From Melioribacteraceae bacterium (lineage in GTDB: Bacteria; Bacteroidota; Ignavibacteria; Ignavibacteriales; Melioribacteraceae): DNA of 64,000 bases. The notes under the pieces are model-generated. The model had not been told where the DNA came from. It ran no database searches and worked only from the letters and a program-made list of their open reading frames with translations. Each line of letters opens with the position of its first letter. The first letter of the stretch is position 1. The translations under genes and the position numbers were made by a program. Below, one piece after another: positions 29,101 through 37,200 of the stretch. Where the stretch lies: contig JAHBUP010000001.1 in assembly GCA_019638015.1 (NCBI GenBank), positions 496,001 to 560,000 of the forward strand. The letters run 5' to 3'.

Positions 29101-31490
29101 CGGCTGCCAGCGTTTCTTCAGATGGAACAATATTTATTGCGCCAGTTACTGAAGGAACTTTTCCACTTTCAATGTATGATCAGAATCTTAATTTAATTGG
29201 AACTGCCATTGATAGAACAAAAGGTTTCTCAAGAAGCTTCGAAGTTTCGAAAGATGGGAATACAATTTATTGGGCAGGATATACTAATGGTAAAGTACAT
29301 ATTTACAAAAGAAACGATGCATCATCGAACTTTGCATTGGTAGATTCAATTTTATCCGGGTTCCATGCAGAATCTTTTACTTGGCATCCAGTTACTGGTC
29401 ACTTATGGATCTCTGCAGGATCACAAAACGATAAACCGACCAATGGCTATACTCCTGGAACATGGTATGCATATGATACGGTTACTAAAATGATTGTGGA
29501 TAGTCTAAAGTGGAATTTTTCAAATCCCACTTTGCCAAATGAAAGACCTCGCGCATTAGCTTTTAGTAATGATGGAAAAATTGCTTATGCTGGACAATTT
29601 GGAGTTGGTAGCGCTCCAATGGTTCAAAGATTTGTGAAAGGAATTGTTGGACCATTTAGCATCGAATTGGCTACTAATCCTGCAAATGGTGGAATAACAA
29701 CTGGCGATGGTGCTTATTACTCTGGTAACACAATTACAATAAATGTAATCCCAAATTCAGGTTACTCTTTCGTAAATTGGATGGAGGATGGAAATATTGT
29801 ATCGACAAATAAAACTTTTACATTTACTGCCAATAAGAGTAGGGCAATTGTTGCAAACTTAATACAACAAACACCTATACAAGTTACCTATAGTTGTGAT
29901 ATGCAATATGAAATAGCATCAGGAAGATTTAATCCACTGACTGATTATGTTGAATTGAGGGGAACAGAATTTGGTTGGGAAATTGGAATAAGAATGACTC
30001 AAGATCCAAATCAACCAAATCTATTTACTCATACAGCAATTCAGAATGTTCAATCCTCCGGTGAGAATTTGCCCGATTATAAATTCTGGTACACATCTGT
30101 TCAGTTTGGCGATTTCTGGGAGAATGGAAATAATAGAACACATAATGTAACCCCAGAAGAATTCAACAATCGTTCTATAAGTATTAATAGAACTTTTGAT
30201 GACATTAGAAAAGAAAATAGCACAAACCGGGTAACATCAATTCTTATCCAGGTGAACCTGAATGGAGGAAAAGATGTTTTCGGTAATGCGTTGCCGTCGC
30301 AAATCAATAACGTTCATCTAACCGGTTCTTCAGTCCCATTAAGCTGGGCAGGTTGGTTTATACAAAGCAGTGACTTCATGACACCGATGTATGATGACGG
30401 GACTCATGGCGACCTAGTCGCAAATGATAAGGTCTATTCGAATTTAATCTCCTTCCCAATTTATACGAAGTTTCAAGTGGAATTAGCTTATGTGATTAAT
30501 TATGATATGACTCAACCGCAAAATATTGTCTATGAAAATAATGGAGGGGACAATCACATATTCATGCTTGAGCATGATCTTGTTAAAGCAAAAATTAAAA
30601 ATGTATATGGATTCATGTCTAACTACGGAGAGATAATTACACCCCTTTATGATAAAGAATATATTAACACAGTTGAACAAGATTTAGCTAAGAAGGCTTA
30701 TGTCGAATTAATAAATAATACAAGTGGAAAATTGCAGAAGGATATACAAAAGAGTTATGATTTCTTCCTTAAGAGCTTAGATCCAAAACTATGGATAGAT
30801 GAATCTCATCTTACCGCTAACGGACAGCAGATGTTTGAAGCAAGTAAAAATGCTGTTAAAGACTTGATGAAGCTGGACAAAGAACCGATTTACTCATCGA
30901 AAATTCTACCTTTAATAATTCATATCTTTAATGCGGATAAGTATGTTGTTGAATTGTACTACTCGGAGTTGATTACCAAGTATGAAGCATTAGGATGCGG
31001 CGCAACTCCAACAAATAGTAATTGCACTAAATGGAAAAGGGATTTGGATGATGCTCAAAAATTAATAGCTGAGGTCTATAGCGATTATTCAAAAGAAAAT
31101 TATGATAAAGCCATAATTACTTTGAAACAAGCTTGGCTAAATCTTAAAAAGATTCAGGGAGCGGGATTGGCTAAAGAAATGGGAGAATTATTGAATGAGA
31201 TAGAAATCCCAACTGATTATTATCTTTCTCAAAATTATCCTAATCCATTTAATCCATCTACACAAATTCAATTTGGTTTGCCAAGCGATTCAAAAGTTCA
31301 GATAAACGTTTATAATATTCTTGGTGAAAGAGTACATACTATAGCAGATCAATTTTACTCTGCAGGAATTCAAACACTTCATTTTAATGCGGCTGACCTA
31401 AGCAACGGAGTCTATATTTATTCAATTACCGCAATCTCAAATGAGGGCAAAATATTCCGTGATACTAAGAAAATGTTGTTGGTGAAATAG
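20178..31490 (+). CDS. Giant T9SS surface protein, 3770 residues, FN3 pairs and five FG-GAP/VCBS propellers
   Basis: ATG 20178 has GGAGG 5 bases upstream and opens a clear signal peptide (MKFLVYCFLSFLLF). One FN3-like domain comes first, then five cycles of a propeller region with VCBS/FG-GAP loops (GDIDNDGNIEFIVAAE-type) followed by two FN3-like domains. The propellers lie at about 20.53-21.60, 22.19-23.23, 23.82-24.89, 25.46-26.54 and 27.11-28.15 kb. Then come an NHL/SMP-30-like region (28.71-29.66 kb), a bacterial repeat (29.66-29.87 kb) and a starch-binding-like region (29.88-30.56 kb). A helical region (30.57-31.20 kb) and a T9SS type A sorting domain end it. The modules bind calcium and suggest adhesion. 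It lies just after the sigma/anti-sigma pair, whose sensor has related blocks. Confidence 0.88.
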   Translation: MKFLVYCFLSFLLFVTNISGQNIPTLLQPPNGFTEVPAQNAFFNCSWVNNASMYRLWISSDQNFNTIDYQKEQTWPDFSNISLTEGNTYFWKVQTKVNDVWESWSSPFSFTVHTINIVTPSYKFSVIDYQENSIPTKTFRGELVGDTKGDGIKRLLSGNGRAGKLEIYQYINNTLVLEHEIPILNSPSENASIVPKIIGDIDNDGNIEFIVAAENYSTIPTPTFFGIYRWNGLNYVKVFEKQEQNFAVNQNNSVIFTDLNNDGNNELVMVVNNLIGVYNFQNNTLNKISEYPQFVQARISVGDTDGDGLKEIVTHFNSQNGSIIRILGFDGSNFNLKADINGFINPLGGVLVEDLNNDGKGEIVTGTGWIRSYELYMNIIGFDGNGYSIIKSDRTQFGVGQFLVGDLDGDGNNEVVMFNNANGSYVYDYENGNYLLGFINHTGAVENGEVADLDNDNSAEVIAASYGALQILSIYSQSPKVVLLNPSNHVGNVNPMPTFTWEAYAGAASYTLEITTMSDFVNPAFRFTNITGTSYTMTESLRENFGTYNWRVKADKSQWSDVWNFGTGSNIIPRLLEPQDGYAFVPAMNAFLSWKWVSGASKYQFQISYDENFLSIYLDEETNQNTKWNISFSEGNTYYWRVRSYVNNSWSEWSASWRFSVNTRNLTLPDYKFSSVDFSLPREQGGPFSSALAGNINNDGITRLLVGSQETGMLQVYRNLNGAYIKEWERQLISEAELQQTPYASIVPNMIGDVDNDGRNEIIVGFEGIDKIEMYRWNGNTYERIFQGAQTGHMSNRIGSIVDLDNDGQNEVVMAMPFVGVYKYTGNLFQQIWNSNEMTVQQIAVGDADNDGKFELVYPVMDDERPSLSIVDVNGGVYTKHSSVTGFDHALGGVVIEDLDGNSSNEIYTGITQRAASYQYFIHKIEFNGTSYQNTSTYETPWGLFNAKVGDLDSDGKNEIGFFGNVDGLTVLDYENNSLLIGRVRHHGSVRYGELSDTDNDGAAEIIAPNYAALDFVSVFSQSPKVALLSPSNHIGNVNPMTTFTWEAFAGALSYTLEITTMGDFTNPAFRFTNITGTSYTMTESLRENFGTYNWRVKADNSQWSDVWNFGTGSNPIPRLLEPRNGFAEVPAQNAFLRWNWVNGATSFRVELSEDQNFSTLVTFQENNNTQLWNLNLTEGKTYYWRAKALLNGVWGEWSSTWSFTVHTINIATQPYKYASVDYTKFGDATTSFRGALVGDVKGDGLKRIAIGNGKGGKLEIHRYENGELVKEIEIPIISNTADWTSIVPKAIADIDNDGKNEILVVGEGSSTWDPSVTQIYKWDGSSYQKIFEKTNFIYQHSAVMVTDVDKDGKNELLMSGGNLRIIKYDSGTNIFTDIWQYNDGPDNGNFAVDDVDGDGYNEIVFGSRQYPEWESKKLIVLGYNGSSYQLESEVGGFTYSLGGVSIVDLNNDGKKEIIAGTGSVQCYTYNLYKIEHQSGGYSITNTDRVGFGVATSKVGDIDGDGNNEVVMARTSYGSYIYYYLNGQYKSGLVEHTSSWNGDVANIDSDVAAEIIVPEQNRFEVVSIFNQSPKVALLSPSNHIGNVNPMTTFTWEAYSGALSYTLEITTMSDFVNPAFRFTNITGTSYTMTESLRENFGTYNWRVKADNSQWSDVWNFGTGSNPIPRLLEPRNGFAEVPAQNAFLRWNWVNGATSFRVELSEDQNFSTLVTFQENNNTQLWNLNLTEGKTYYWRAKALLNGVWGEWSSTWSFTVHTINIDTPAYKFSSVDYTKQGDATSSFRGVLSGNVKNDGINRILIGNGRAGKLEISRYENGNLINEDEITVITNPVDWSNLSPKAIADIDKDGKNEIIVIGEGFSSPQPNLFKIYRSESGSYTQIFERQDNTFNVNANSSFETADLDKDGNIELIMVVNGLVGVYQYSSNTLNKIWEFPQPTDSKFALGDTDGDGYLEIITTQQSYPEWESKSVYILGYDGSTYRQEGMLSGFVPTLGGITIEDFNNDGKGEIFVGTGSYQVYTYNNYVIGFDNGAYSILRSDRVQYGTLKGRTGDIDGDGKNEIVLFRAANGSYIYDYENGQLNLGYIDHSGYAENGEVANVDSDLAAEILAPAFSQFNIVSIYDHSPKVVLITPSQGQNQISPTAQFSWQQYEGAVSYTLQINNNPDLTNPLYSYLTNSTTFTVPQALNENSGYWWRVKADNSQWSDVWNFYTSSNPIPRLIEPRNGYAEVQIWGILYCSIVSQASTYYFEYSQDPNFSPSLTLSKESISNIEYFNFEDGKTYYWRTRAKIQDMWGDWSEVWSFTVHQENRPVYKISNVDASANIQLARSVLAGDFRGDGQNRIYIGTSDGKIVEFEYQNGQYVNIRTQQILLENEYKLGDGGYGDLIITLIEDIDKDGKNEMLVDVERTNKFLILKWDGSKHVRWLEQSNNSIHYKPMSFVDINKDGINELVVGGNQITIYNYSSTLNSLVTLQTINQSTGLQIAVGDIDNDYSLEIISPSSPWAQSNHGILIIGYDGTQYVVENNITGFSHALNGCAVADLDENGLNEIYSGVYNVATYDYYFYKIEKSTNDFIISNLFNARAGIFGVHSGDVDGDSKNEIVFNKNGATSVLDFENNQYIWGNIANSGVFCHVMDTDNDGVAEMLSPHQNIVISIKSELAKIILVSPSNNQTGVNQLATFTWQPLSNATRYFVQISNTPDFFNPMFMDSTDTPTYTKALPNNSVHYWRVKSNNSQWSDIWKFNTIGNSKPILLSPENGFAQVPSHSANLKWYGVNGATKYRVEVALDPSFTNVILFQENANAAYWDVPVNEGSTYFWRVKSYTNNMWSEWSDIWNFTVCTQIGVTQQWLNQGAFPSEDVSWKSQNHAIAVDPDGKIWIGKWQNITGFINPATGKALRAPVYLTYVFNPDGTQASFSPLFQVMGDTMYTISQRGMRTNIDGNILLSTGPGSNPAALYMIDYKTGYGLKKVTFPGTPTAASVSSDGTIFIAPVTEGTFPLSMYDQNLNLIGTAIDRTKGFSRSFEVSKDGNTIYWAGYTNGKVHIYKRNDASSNFALVDSILSGFHAESFTWHPVTGHLWISAGSQNDKPTNGYTPGTWYAYDTVTKMIVDSLKWNFSNPTLPNERPRALAFSNDGKIAYAGQFGVGSAPMVQRFVKGIVGPFSIELATNPANGGITTGDGAYYSGNTITINVIPNSGYSFVNWMEDGNIVSTNKTFTFTANKSRAIVANLIQQTPIQVTYSCDMQYEIASGRFNPLTDYVELRGTEFGWEIGIRMTQDPNQPNLFTHTAIQNVQSSGENLPDYKFWYTSVQFGDFWENGNNRTHNVTPEEFNNRSISINRTFDDIRKENSTNRVTSILIQVNLNGGKDVFGNALPSQINNVHLTGSSVPLSWAGWFIQSSDFMTPMYDDGTHGDLVANDKVYSNLISFPIYTKFQVELAYVINYDMTQPQNIVYENNGGDNHIFMLEHDLVKAKIKNVYGFMSNYGEIITPLYDKEYINTVEQDLAKKAYVELINNTSGKLQKDIQKSYDFFLKSLDPKLWIDESHLTANGQQMFEASKNAVKDLMKLDKEPIYSSKILPLIIHIFNADKYVVELYYSELITKYEALGCGATPTNSNCTKWKRDLDDAQKLIAEVYSDYSKENYDKAIITLKQAWLNLKKIQGAGLAKEMGELLNEIEIPTDYYLSQNYPNPFNPSTQIQFGLPSDSKVQINVYNILGERVHTIADQFYSAGIQTLHFNAADLSNGVYIYSITAISNEGKIFRDTKKMLLVK
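23241..23811 (+). repeat. Internal direct repeat, copy 1 (571 bp, in frame)
   Basis: Nearly identical to 24888-25458, offset 1647 bases (549 codons exactly). It encodes an FN3 pair and the linker into the next propeller. Only scattered substitutions are seen (for example tttgctggg versus tattctggg near 23325). Confidence 0.92.
24888..25458 (+). repeat. Internal direct repeat, copy 2 (571 bp, in frame)
   Basis: Second copy of 23241-23811. A shorter part of the unit (the block around ACAAATATCACCGGTACAAG) is also present at about 21758-21890. This indicates recent duplication or gene conversion within the gene. Confidence 0.92.
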
Positions 31491-31511
31491 TATTGTGGAT
31501 GATGAGAGGGC

Positions 31512-31547
31512 AAATAGCGGTAGTGGATTCACTACCGCTATTTTTAT
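31512..31547 (+). terminator. Strong terminator after the giant gene
   Basis: A perfect 14-bp stem AAATAGCGGTAGTG / CACTACCGCTATTT with a GATT loop, followed by TTATTAAT. It lies 21 bases after the stop. Confidence 0.93.
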
Positions 31548-31627
31548 TAATCTATAAAAATAATTTAAGTATTTAAATTGAATCTTCTATTGGGACTGGT
31601 CACCCAAAATATGAAGCGGAGAGAAAA

Positions 31628-31960
31628 CTAACTTCGATTAAATGCTTTTGTCATTGAGATTATTTCAGCTTTAGAGAGGTTGTACTTTTTTGCAACGCTT
31701 TCCCAGGCACCTACTTTCTCCTTAGTCAACTTTATTATCTTCTGCGACTTGGTTTTATTTAAACGGAAATATTCAGCTACTTCTAACGCAAGGTCGAAGT
31801 CTAAATCGTTACTTGTTTCGGATATATTAAGACTTAGACCAGTCCCCGATTCATTAGGATTTATATCGAAAGCGGGTGAGAGCAGCCAACCTTTTTCAGT
31901 TAGTATAAATCCATGATTTCGTAAGTGATCATCAGTATTTGAAATAGATATACTAAACAC
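31628..31960 (-). pseudogene. Truncated HipA: C-terminal kinase fragment
   Basis: The 110-residue frame starts with a GTG and reads SISISNTDDHLRNHGFILT, then LSPAFDINPN. These are the catalytic Asp (NTDDH) and metal-binding Asp (AFDINP) blocks of HipA-type kinases. The HipA N-terminal domain, glycine-rich loop and ATP-binding Lys are absent. The HipA frame extends a few codons upstream (…LWKRIVFS, as in real HipA proteins) but runs into the 3' end of hipB, which it overlaps by 8 bases. A deletion evidently joined hipB to the last third of hipA. It should be inactive as a kinase. Confidence 0.8.
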
Positions 31961-32273
31961 AATTCTTTTCCATAATTTTATTTCTTTTGGGGGCTCTTTT
32001 CTTAACGGTTAATTTCGCATCTTGTAGCTTACGCCCTAGTTCATCGTCTCTTCCTACTTTTAAAATATCCTCAGCAAGACCAAGTACAAAAAGAACTTGT
32101 AAGTATAATCCTATGCTTACATTCGGCCTACCTTTTTCAATGGAAGAAAGAGTAGGGCGGCTAATGTTAGCTCTTTCAGAAATTTGTTGTGCGCTCAATC
32201 TTCTTCTAAGTCTTGCAAGTCTAATATTCTCGCCAAGATTTTCTAGCATTCGATTAATTTTAGGTGATATCAT
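31953..32273 (-). CDS. hipB: HipB-like XRE-family regulator
   Basis: The 106-residue protein carries an XRE helix-turn-helix: LGENIRLARLRRRLSAQQIS, then ERANISRPTLSSIEKG, with a C-terminal extension rich in Lys/Arg (KKRAPKRNK). This C-terminal part overlaps the hipA remnant and may have been altered by the deletion. HipB proteins bind palindromic operators upstream of their own gene and hold HipA inactive. The upstream sequence GTAAACTATACTTTAC (32294-32309) is a near-palindrome and a plausible operator. Confidence 0.82.
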   Translation of the reverse strand: MISPKINRMLENLGENIRLARLRRRLSAQQISERANISRPTLSSIEKGRPNVSIGLYLQVLFVLGLAEDILKVGRDDELGRKLQDAKLTVKKRAPKRNKIMEKNCV

Positions 32274-32287
32274 TTGTTCTTCCTTTT

Positions 32288-32397
32288 ATAACGTAAACTA
32301 TACTTTACAATAATAAGCAAAAATGTAAACAATAGTTAGCATTATTTTAATGAAATTACTCATGGGTTTTTATGGTGGTATACTAACTTTGCCTCAT
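32288..32397. repeat. Dispersed intergenic repeat, copy A
   Basis: About 75 percent similar by eye to 41683-41787. Shared blocks include AACGTAAA.TATACTTT, ATGTAAACAATA, CATTATTTTAATGAAATT and ATGGGTTTTTAT, then GGTA..CT.ACTT. Copy A covers the promoter side of hipB. Pairing AGTTAG…CTAACT could close a hairpin around the conserved centre. Confidence 0.6.
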
Positions 32398-32967
32398 CAG
32401 GTGGCGATATTGACCAGCACCCAATAGAAGATCCATTTAAGGTTAGTAAATAAGGATCAAAGCATGAAGTCAAAATGGGAAGGAAAAAGCATAGTATTGA
32501 AAGTATCGTACCATGTTTCGAGAAATAGGAGTATCCACAGGTGAATCACAGAATGAACTGCAACATGCCACACCTTCATACAATAATGATTTTAAAATAC
32601 CAAGATCAGTATTTCGATAAACAACAGCTGTTTTCTTAATAAACCCACTATGGACAAATTTTATCTTCTTCAATGCACACAAAATTTAACAGAGATAATT
32701 AAAAGAATTTATAGACGTTTAATTCAAATAAATTGTATTTGACTAATTAATTTTTGCAAATCAAATTCTCCTTGATTCGTTTCTAAAATAGGATGAAAAT
32801 GAAGAGAATAGATAGAACAATTAAGACCAGAAAAAATATTACAGCTAGACAATAATTATTAGTGACAAATTAAAATTGTTTTAGTAGGTTGTATTTAAGT
32901 TAAAATTGAAATCTTATAGAAAAGGGTTTAATGACATTTAATTCATAGGCTAACCGGGAGTCTGGTT
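32398..32967. other. Gene-free stretch before the radical SAM operon
   Basis: About 570 AT-rich bases. A 70-codon minus-strand frame (32470-32682) has no recognisable content and no ribosome site. The promoter of the 32968 operon should be here but no clear element can be fixed. Confidence 0.35.
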
Positions 32968-34005
32968 ATGAAAAGCCGCTTAAAAAATGTTTCGTTGGAA
33001 TTCCACAAAAATGTTGTAAAGAATATTCTAAAACGTCACTTGACAACAGACCGCTTTATGTATCCACTCTCGGTCAGTTTTTTTATTACGCTCCGTTGCA
33101 ATCTAAAGTGTTCATACTGCAACATCTGCGATCCCAGTTATTCTGAACTAACCACAGCTGAAATCTTCAGACTTTTAGAAAAAATTCGCCCTAATAATCC
33201 TGGTTTGTACATTACAGGCGGCGAACCATTCGTAAGAAAAGATATCAAGGCTATTCTGCAAAAAGCGGTGGAATTAAAATTCAAGCCATTATGGTTAATA
33301 ACTAATGCTTACAATCTTCATAACAATTTAGACTGTCTTGAATATCTTGATTACTTAATTGTAAGTCTTGATTCTGTGAATAATGAAAAGTGGGACAATA
33401 TACTTGGAGTTAAAGGTGCATCTTCTAGGATCATTGAGAATATTACACATGCAGCTTCACTTCAAGAAAAATATGACTTTGTTATGGTAGCCAACAACCT
33501 AATTAATAAAGAGTTAATAGAAGACGCCTACAAGGTAATTGATTTTTGCAATGAGAAGGATATTTACATAGCCCCGCAGCCAATAGACAGCTGGATGGAA
33601 GAATCGGAAAACCTTACGGCAAATAAAGATTATATTAAACTGGTTAACGATATCAAGTTGATGAAGAAAAGCGGTTCTAAAAATTTTGTGGTAACAAATT
33701 TATTTCTAGATAGCATGCTCAAAAAGACCGTTCCCAACTGTTATCCCACAATGAATCCAAGAGTATTTCCTGACGGTTCGGTATTTTATCCATGCATGAC
33801 ACGAAACAAAATTTACGGAAATCTGCTTGAATACAAAAGTCTTCATGAAATGATGATCGAAGCCTACCGCAAGGAGAAACTACCGGAATGTACACGAGAT
33901 CCAAAATTATGCACGCGCAACTGTATTGTTGAGATTAATCTATTTGTTGATAAACCAATAAGCTATTTAAAAGACTGCTTGGATAATGTTTCTCTAAAAT
34001 TTTAG
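32968..34005 (+). CDS. Radical SAM enzyme with C-terminal Cys-rich (SPASM-like) region
   Basis: The 345-residue protein has the radical SAM CxxxCxxC motif (Cys44, Cys48, Cys51 in RCNLKCSYC), followed by the GGEP SAM-binding block (YITGGEPFVRKD). The barrel seems complete. The C-terminal part has several cysteines (NCYPTMNPRVFPDGSVFYPC, then PECTRDPKLCTRNC), as in SPASM/twitch domains that bind an extra Fe-S cluster. Such enzymes often modify peptides or small molecules; the substrate is unknown. It is the first gene of an apparent operon; the next frame begins 12 bases after its stop. Confidence 0.88.
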   Translation: MKSRLKNVSLEFHKNVVKNILKRHLTTDRFMYPLSVSFFITLRCNLKCSYCNICDPSYSELTTAEIFRLLEKIRPNNPGLYITGGEPFVRKDIKAILQKAVELKFKPLWLITNAYNLHNNLDCLEYLDYLIVSLDSVNNEKWDNILGVKGASSRIIENITHAASLQEKYDFVMVANNLINKELIEDAYKVIDFCNEKDIYIAPQPIDSWMEESENLTANKDYIKLVNDIKLMKKSGSKNFVVTNLFLDSMLKKTVPNCYPTMNPRVFPDGSVFYPCMTRNKIYGNLLEYKSLHEMMIEAYRKEKLPECTRDPKLCTRNCIVEINLFVDKPISYLKDCLDNVSLKF

Positions 34006-34016
34006 GTATTTAGAGT

Positions 34017-34142
34017 ATGACCGATACATACCTTGGTCTGGATCTTGGCGCGGCAACAATAAAAATGATCACTCTTCAATCTCTGAATGGTCGGTTCCAA
34101 ATTACTAGCAAGATTGCAGTAGAACATTTTAACAATAATTAA
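34017..34142 (+). pseudogene. Detached N-terminus of the first ASKHA domain of the activase gene
   Basis: ATG 34017 opens a 41-codon frame (MTDTYLGLDLGAATIKMITL) that is the phosphate-1 strand pair of a BadF/BcrA-type ATPase domain. It stops at 34142. The following frame (from 34121, open through 34258 to 38145) resumes with the phosphate-2-like and CAQGSGSFL block of the same domain. About 80 residues that should lie between are missing, judged by the second, complete domain of the same protein. A deletion with frame change has split the gene. Confidence 0.7.
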
Positions 34143-34257
34143 TAATGGCGCGGTAATTTCAATAGGTCATAAGACAAATTCTATTCTTGAAGTCAGAGAA
34201 GGTAAAATTCATTCTTACACAGAAAATTCAAAATGCGCACAGGGAAGCGGAAGTTTC

Positions 34258-37200
34258 TTGCTGAACATTTTATCAAGATTAAAGACTCCAACCAGAGAAC
34301 TGAATTCTGACTTGGTTACATTTCACAAAGCGTCAAATCTCTCCGGCAGATGCCCGGTTCTAATTAAAACAAGTATAACGCATAAGCACAACACTGGGGA
34401 ATCGAAAGAGGGAATTATCGCCGGACTTCTTGATGTAATAACCGACAATTTATTAGCCGGATTAAAACTAGATTCAAAAATTAATATTCTCATGCTTACC
34501 GGCAGGGTTTCAAACATTCGTAGAATAAGAAATAACATCAATTCATTTTGCCTGTCTCACAGCATAATGCTTTTAGAAGAAAATGAGGATCACTATTATA
34601 TTGATGCAATCGGATGTGCCGTTACCGCTGCAGAAAAAGGAATGTCGCAAATAATTCCCGATAATATTTTCTCTAACATTAGGAAAAATGGATGGAATAA
34701 AACAGCACCACTCAAGCAATTTTTACAGAATGTCGAAAGAAAAGAAATATCAAAAGAAAAGAATCGTTCAAATGCCGTATCCAAGATAATTGCCGGTTTG
34801 GATATCGGTTCGACCGGTTCAAAATTAGTTATCCTTGATTATGGAACGAAAAACATTCTTTATGAAGATTATACAAAAACCAGCGGAGAGCCGATAGCCG
34901 CTGTAAAAGAACTGCTTGCAAAAGCCATCTCAGTTACAAATGAAATTAATAAATTAAGCATGCTAGCTGTAACCGGTAGCGGAAGAATTTTAATAGGAAC
35001 CATGCTGAAAAATATTTTCGGGGAGAATAATGTATATATCGTAAACGAAATAATTGCCCATACAGCCGGCGCGTTACATTATGATGAAACAGTTGATACG
35101 ATATTTGAAATTGGAGGGCAAGATTCCAAATACATAAGAATTTCAAATGGAGCAATAATTGATTTCGCACTTAACGAAGCTTGCAGTGCGGGAACCGGAT
35201 CTTTCCTTGAAGAATTGTGCAGCCGGTTTCCAGATTATTTTGATTTTAAAAAGCTTGACGAACTGGCTCTTAGTGCCGAATATGGAATAGAACTTGGTCA
35301 GCACTGTTCAGTTTTTATTTCGGATGTAATTGAAAAGGCTGTTGCTGCAAATTTCACGAAAGAAAGTATTGCAGTTGGATTGTTCGACTCCATAATTGCC
35401 AACTATATGAATCGTGTTAAAAAGAACCGCTCAATAGGCTCTAAAATATTTTGTCAGGGAATGCCATTTAGCATGGCATCTCTCGGCTGTGCGGTTGCAC
35501 GTTATACAGGAGGAAGGATTGTAATACCAGCGCATCCCGGGACAGTTGGTGCTCTTGGGGCAGCTCTTCTTGCAGGTAGGATGTTACCCGATTCTGTCAG
35601 TAATAATATTGATGTTAGATTAATCTTTAATATAAATCAAATTCGCAAAGAAGAATTTATATGTAATTCTATAAAAGGTTGTTCACCTGTCAGGTTAAAA
35701 TGTTCAATTGAAAAAGTAAGCTTCAAATATGATGATGAACACCACGAATGTTATTGGGGAGGAAGCTGCTCTTTGTGGGAAAAAAATAGAGGAGCCGATA
35801 TTTCAACTGGTAGCATTGATCCTTTTGCCGAAAGATCCTCATTGATTGAATCAATAAAAAACGGATTGAAATATGATAAGCGTTTGAAGTCGATTGGTAT
35901 TACGGATAAGTTTTCTCTTCATGAATTATTTCCATTCTTCACATCATTGTTTTCTAATCTCGGCATAAACGTTATCACGGAAAATGATCAGTCAAATATT
36001 TCAATCACTAAAGGCAAACGTGATGCTAATATCGTAATGTGCTCTCCTGCATTACAGGGTATTGGAGCCATAAATTTATTTAATGATAAGAAACCGGATT
36101 ATATTTTTAATCCTGTATTTATCAACTCGCTAAACTATTATGAAGACAGATCAACAAGCAGCTGCCCTATAGTTCAAGGTAATGCCTATTTAATAAAAAA
36201 TTCAAAGTCGGAAGTACATTATCCGGCATTAATAAGCCCGGTTATCAAAATTGGAAGGGGAGATATAAATTCGGCGGAATTTTATGACAGCTGCAAATCA
36301 ATTGGAAAATTACTCGGTAAAAATAGAAGGGAAATTGAAGGAGCTTTTAATACCGCCGTCAAAGCTCAAGAAAAATTTAGTCGGGAATGTAAAAAAATCG
36401 GGGATGCTGCAATTAACTATTGCAAAGAGCATAACAAAATTCCTATTGTAGTTCTCGGCAAACTTTATTCGATTCATCATCAATATCTAAACTCAAACGT
36501 TCCAAATTATCTGCGTTCACTTGGTATAGTTCCAATTCCGATGGATTGTTTTAGTTTAGCAAAAGAGCTTCCAGATTTTTCAAGTGTCTACTGGGGATAT
36601 GCCCAATATATACTTGCGGCATCATTTCAAATACGTAGCAGCGAACAAATTTTCAGTGTGTTATGCACAAATTATTCATGCGGTCCGGATAGTTTCGTGG
36701 AGAGTTACTACAACTATATTATGAAAGGAAAACCTTCTCTGGTTATTGAAAATGATGGAGACGCGGGTAACGTCGGCACAAAGATGCGGTTGGAGATACT
36801 TCTTCATTGCATAAAAGAATACATGGTTAAAAGTAACAAACGAGTAAACAATGATATCGCAAATGTTTTCAAAAGGTCTCGTTTAAAGCTCTTACACTTG
36901 CGTAATACGAATGATAAAATACTTTTACCATATATCGGGTATTCATCAAATGTTGTTGCGGCAGTTGTGCGTGGAAGTGGAATTGCTTGCGAAGCGCTAC
37001 CGAAGCCGAACAATCAATCTCTTGCCCTGGGTAAAAGATTTACAAGCGGAAAGGAATGCTTACCAATGTCTGTAACGCTTGGAAGTCTGTTGCATTATAT
37101 AAAAAGTAATGACACTAAAAACGGGCAAAATAAGTTATTCTATTTTATGCCCGGTAGCGAAGGACCATGCCGTTTTGGCAACTATAATATTCTTGATCGG

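Noticed and set aside
32470..32682. 70-codon minus-strand frame before the radical SAM operon
   Set aside because: No similarity recognised, no ribosome site, within AT-rich intergenic DNA.
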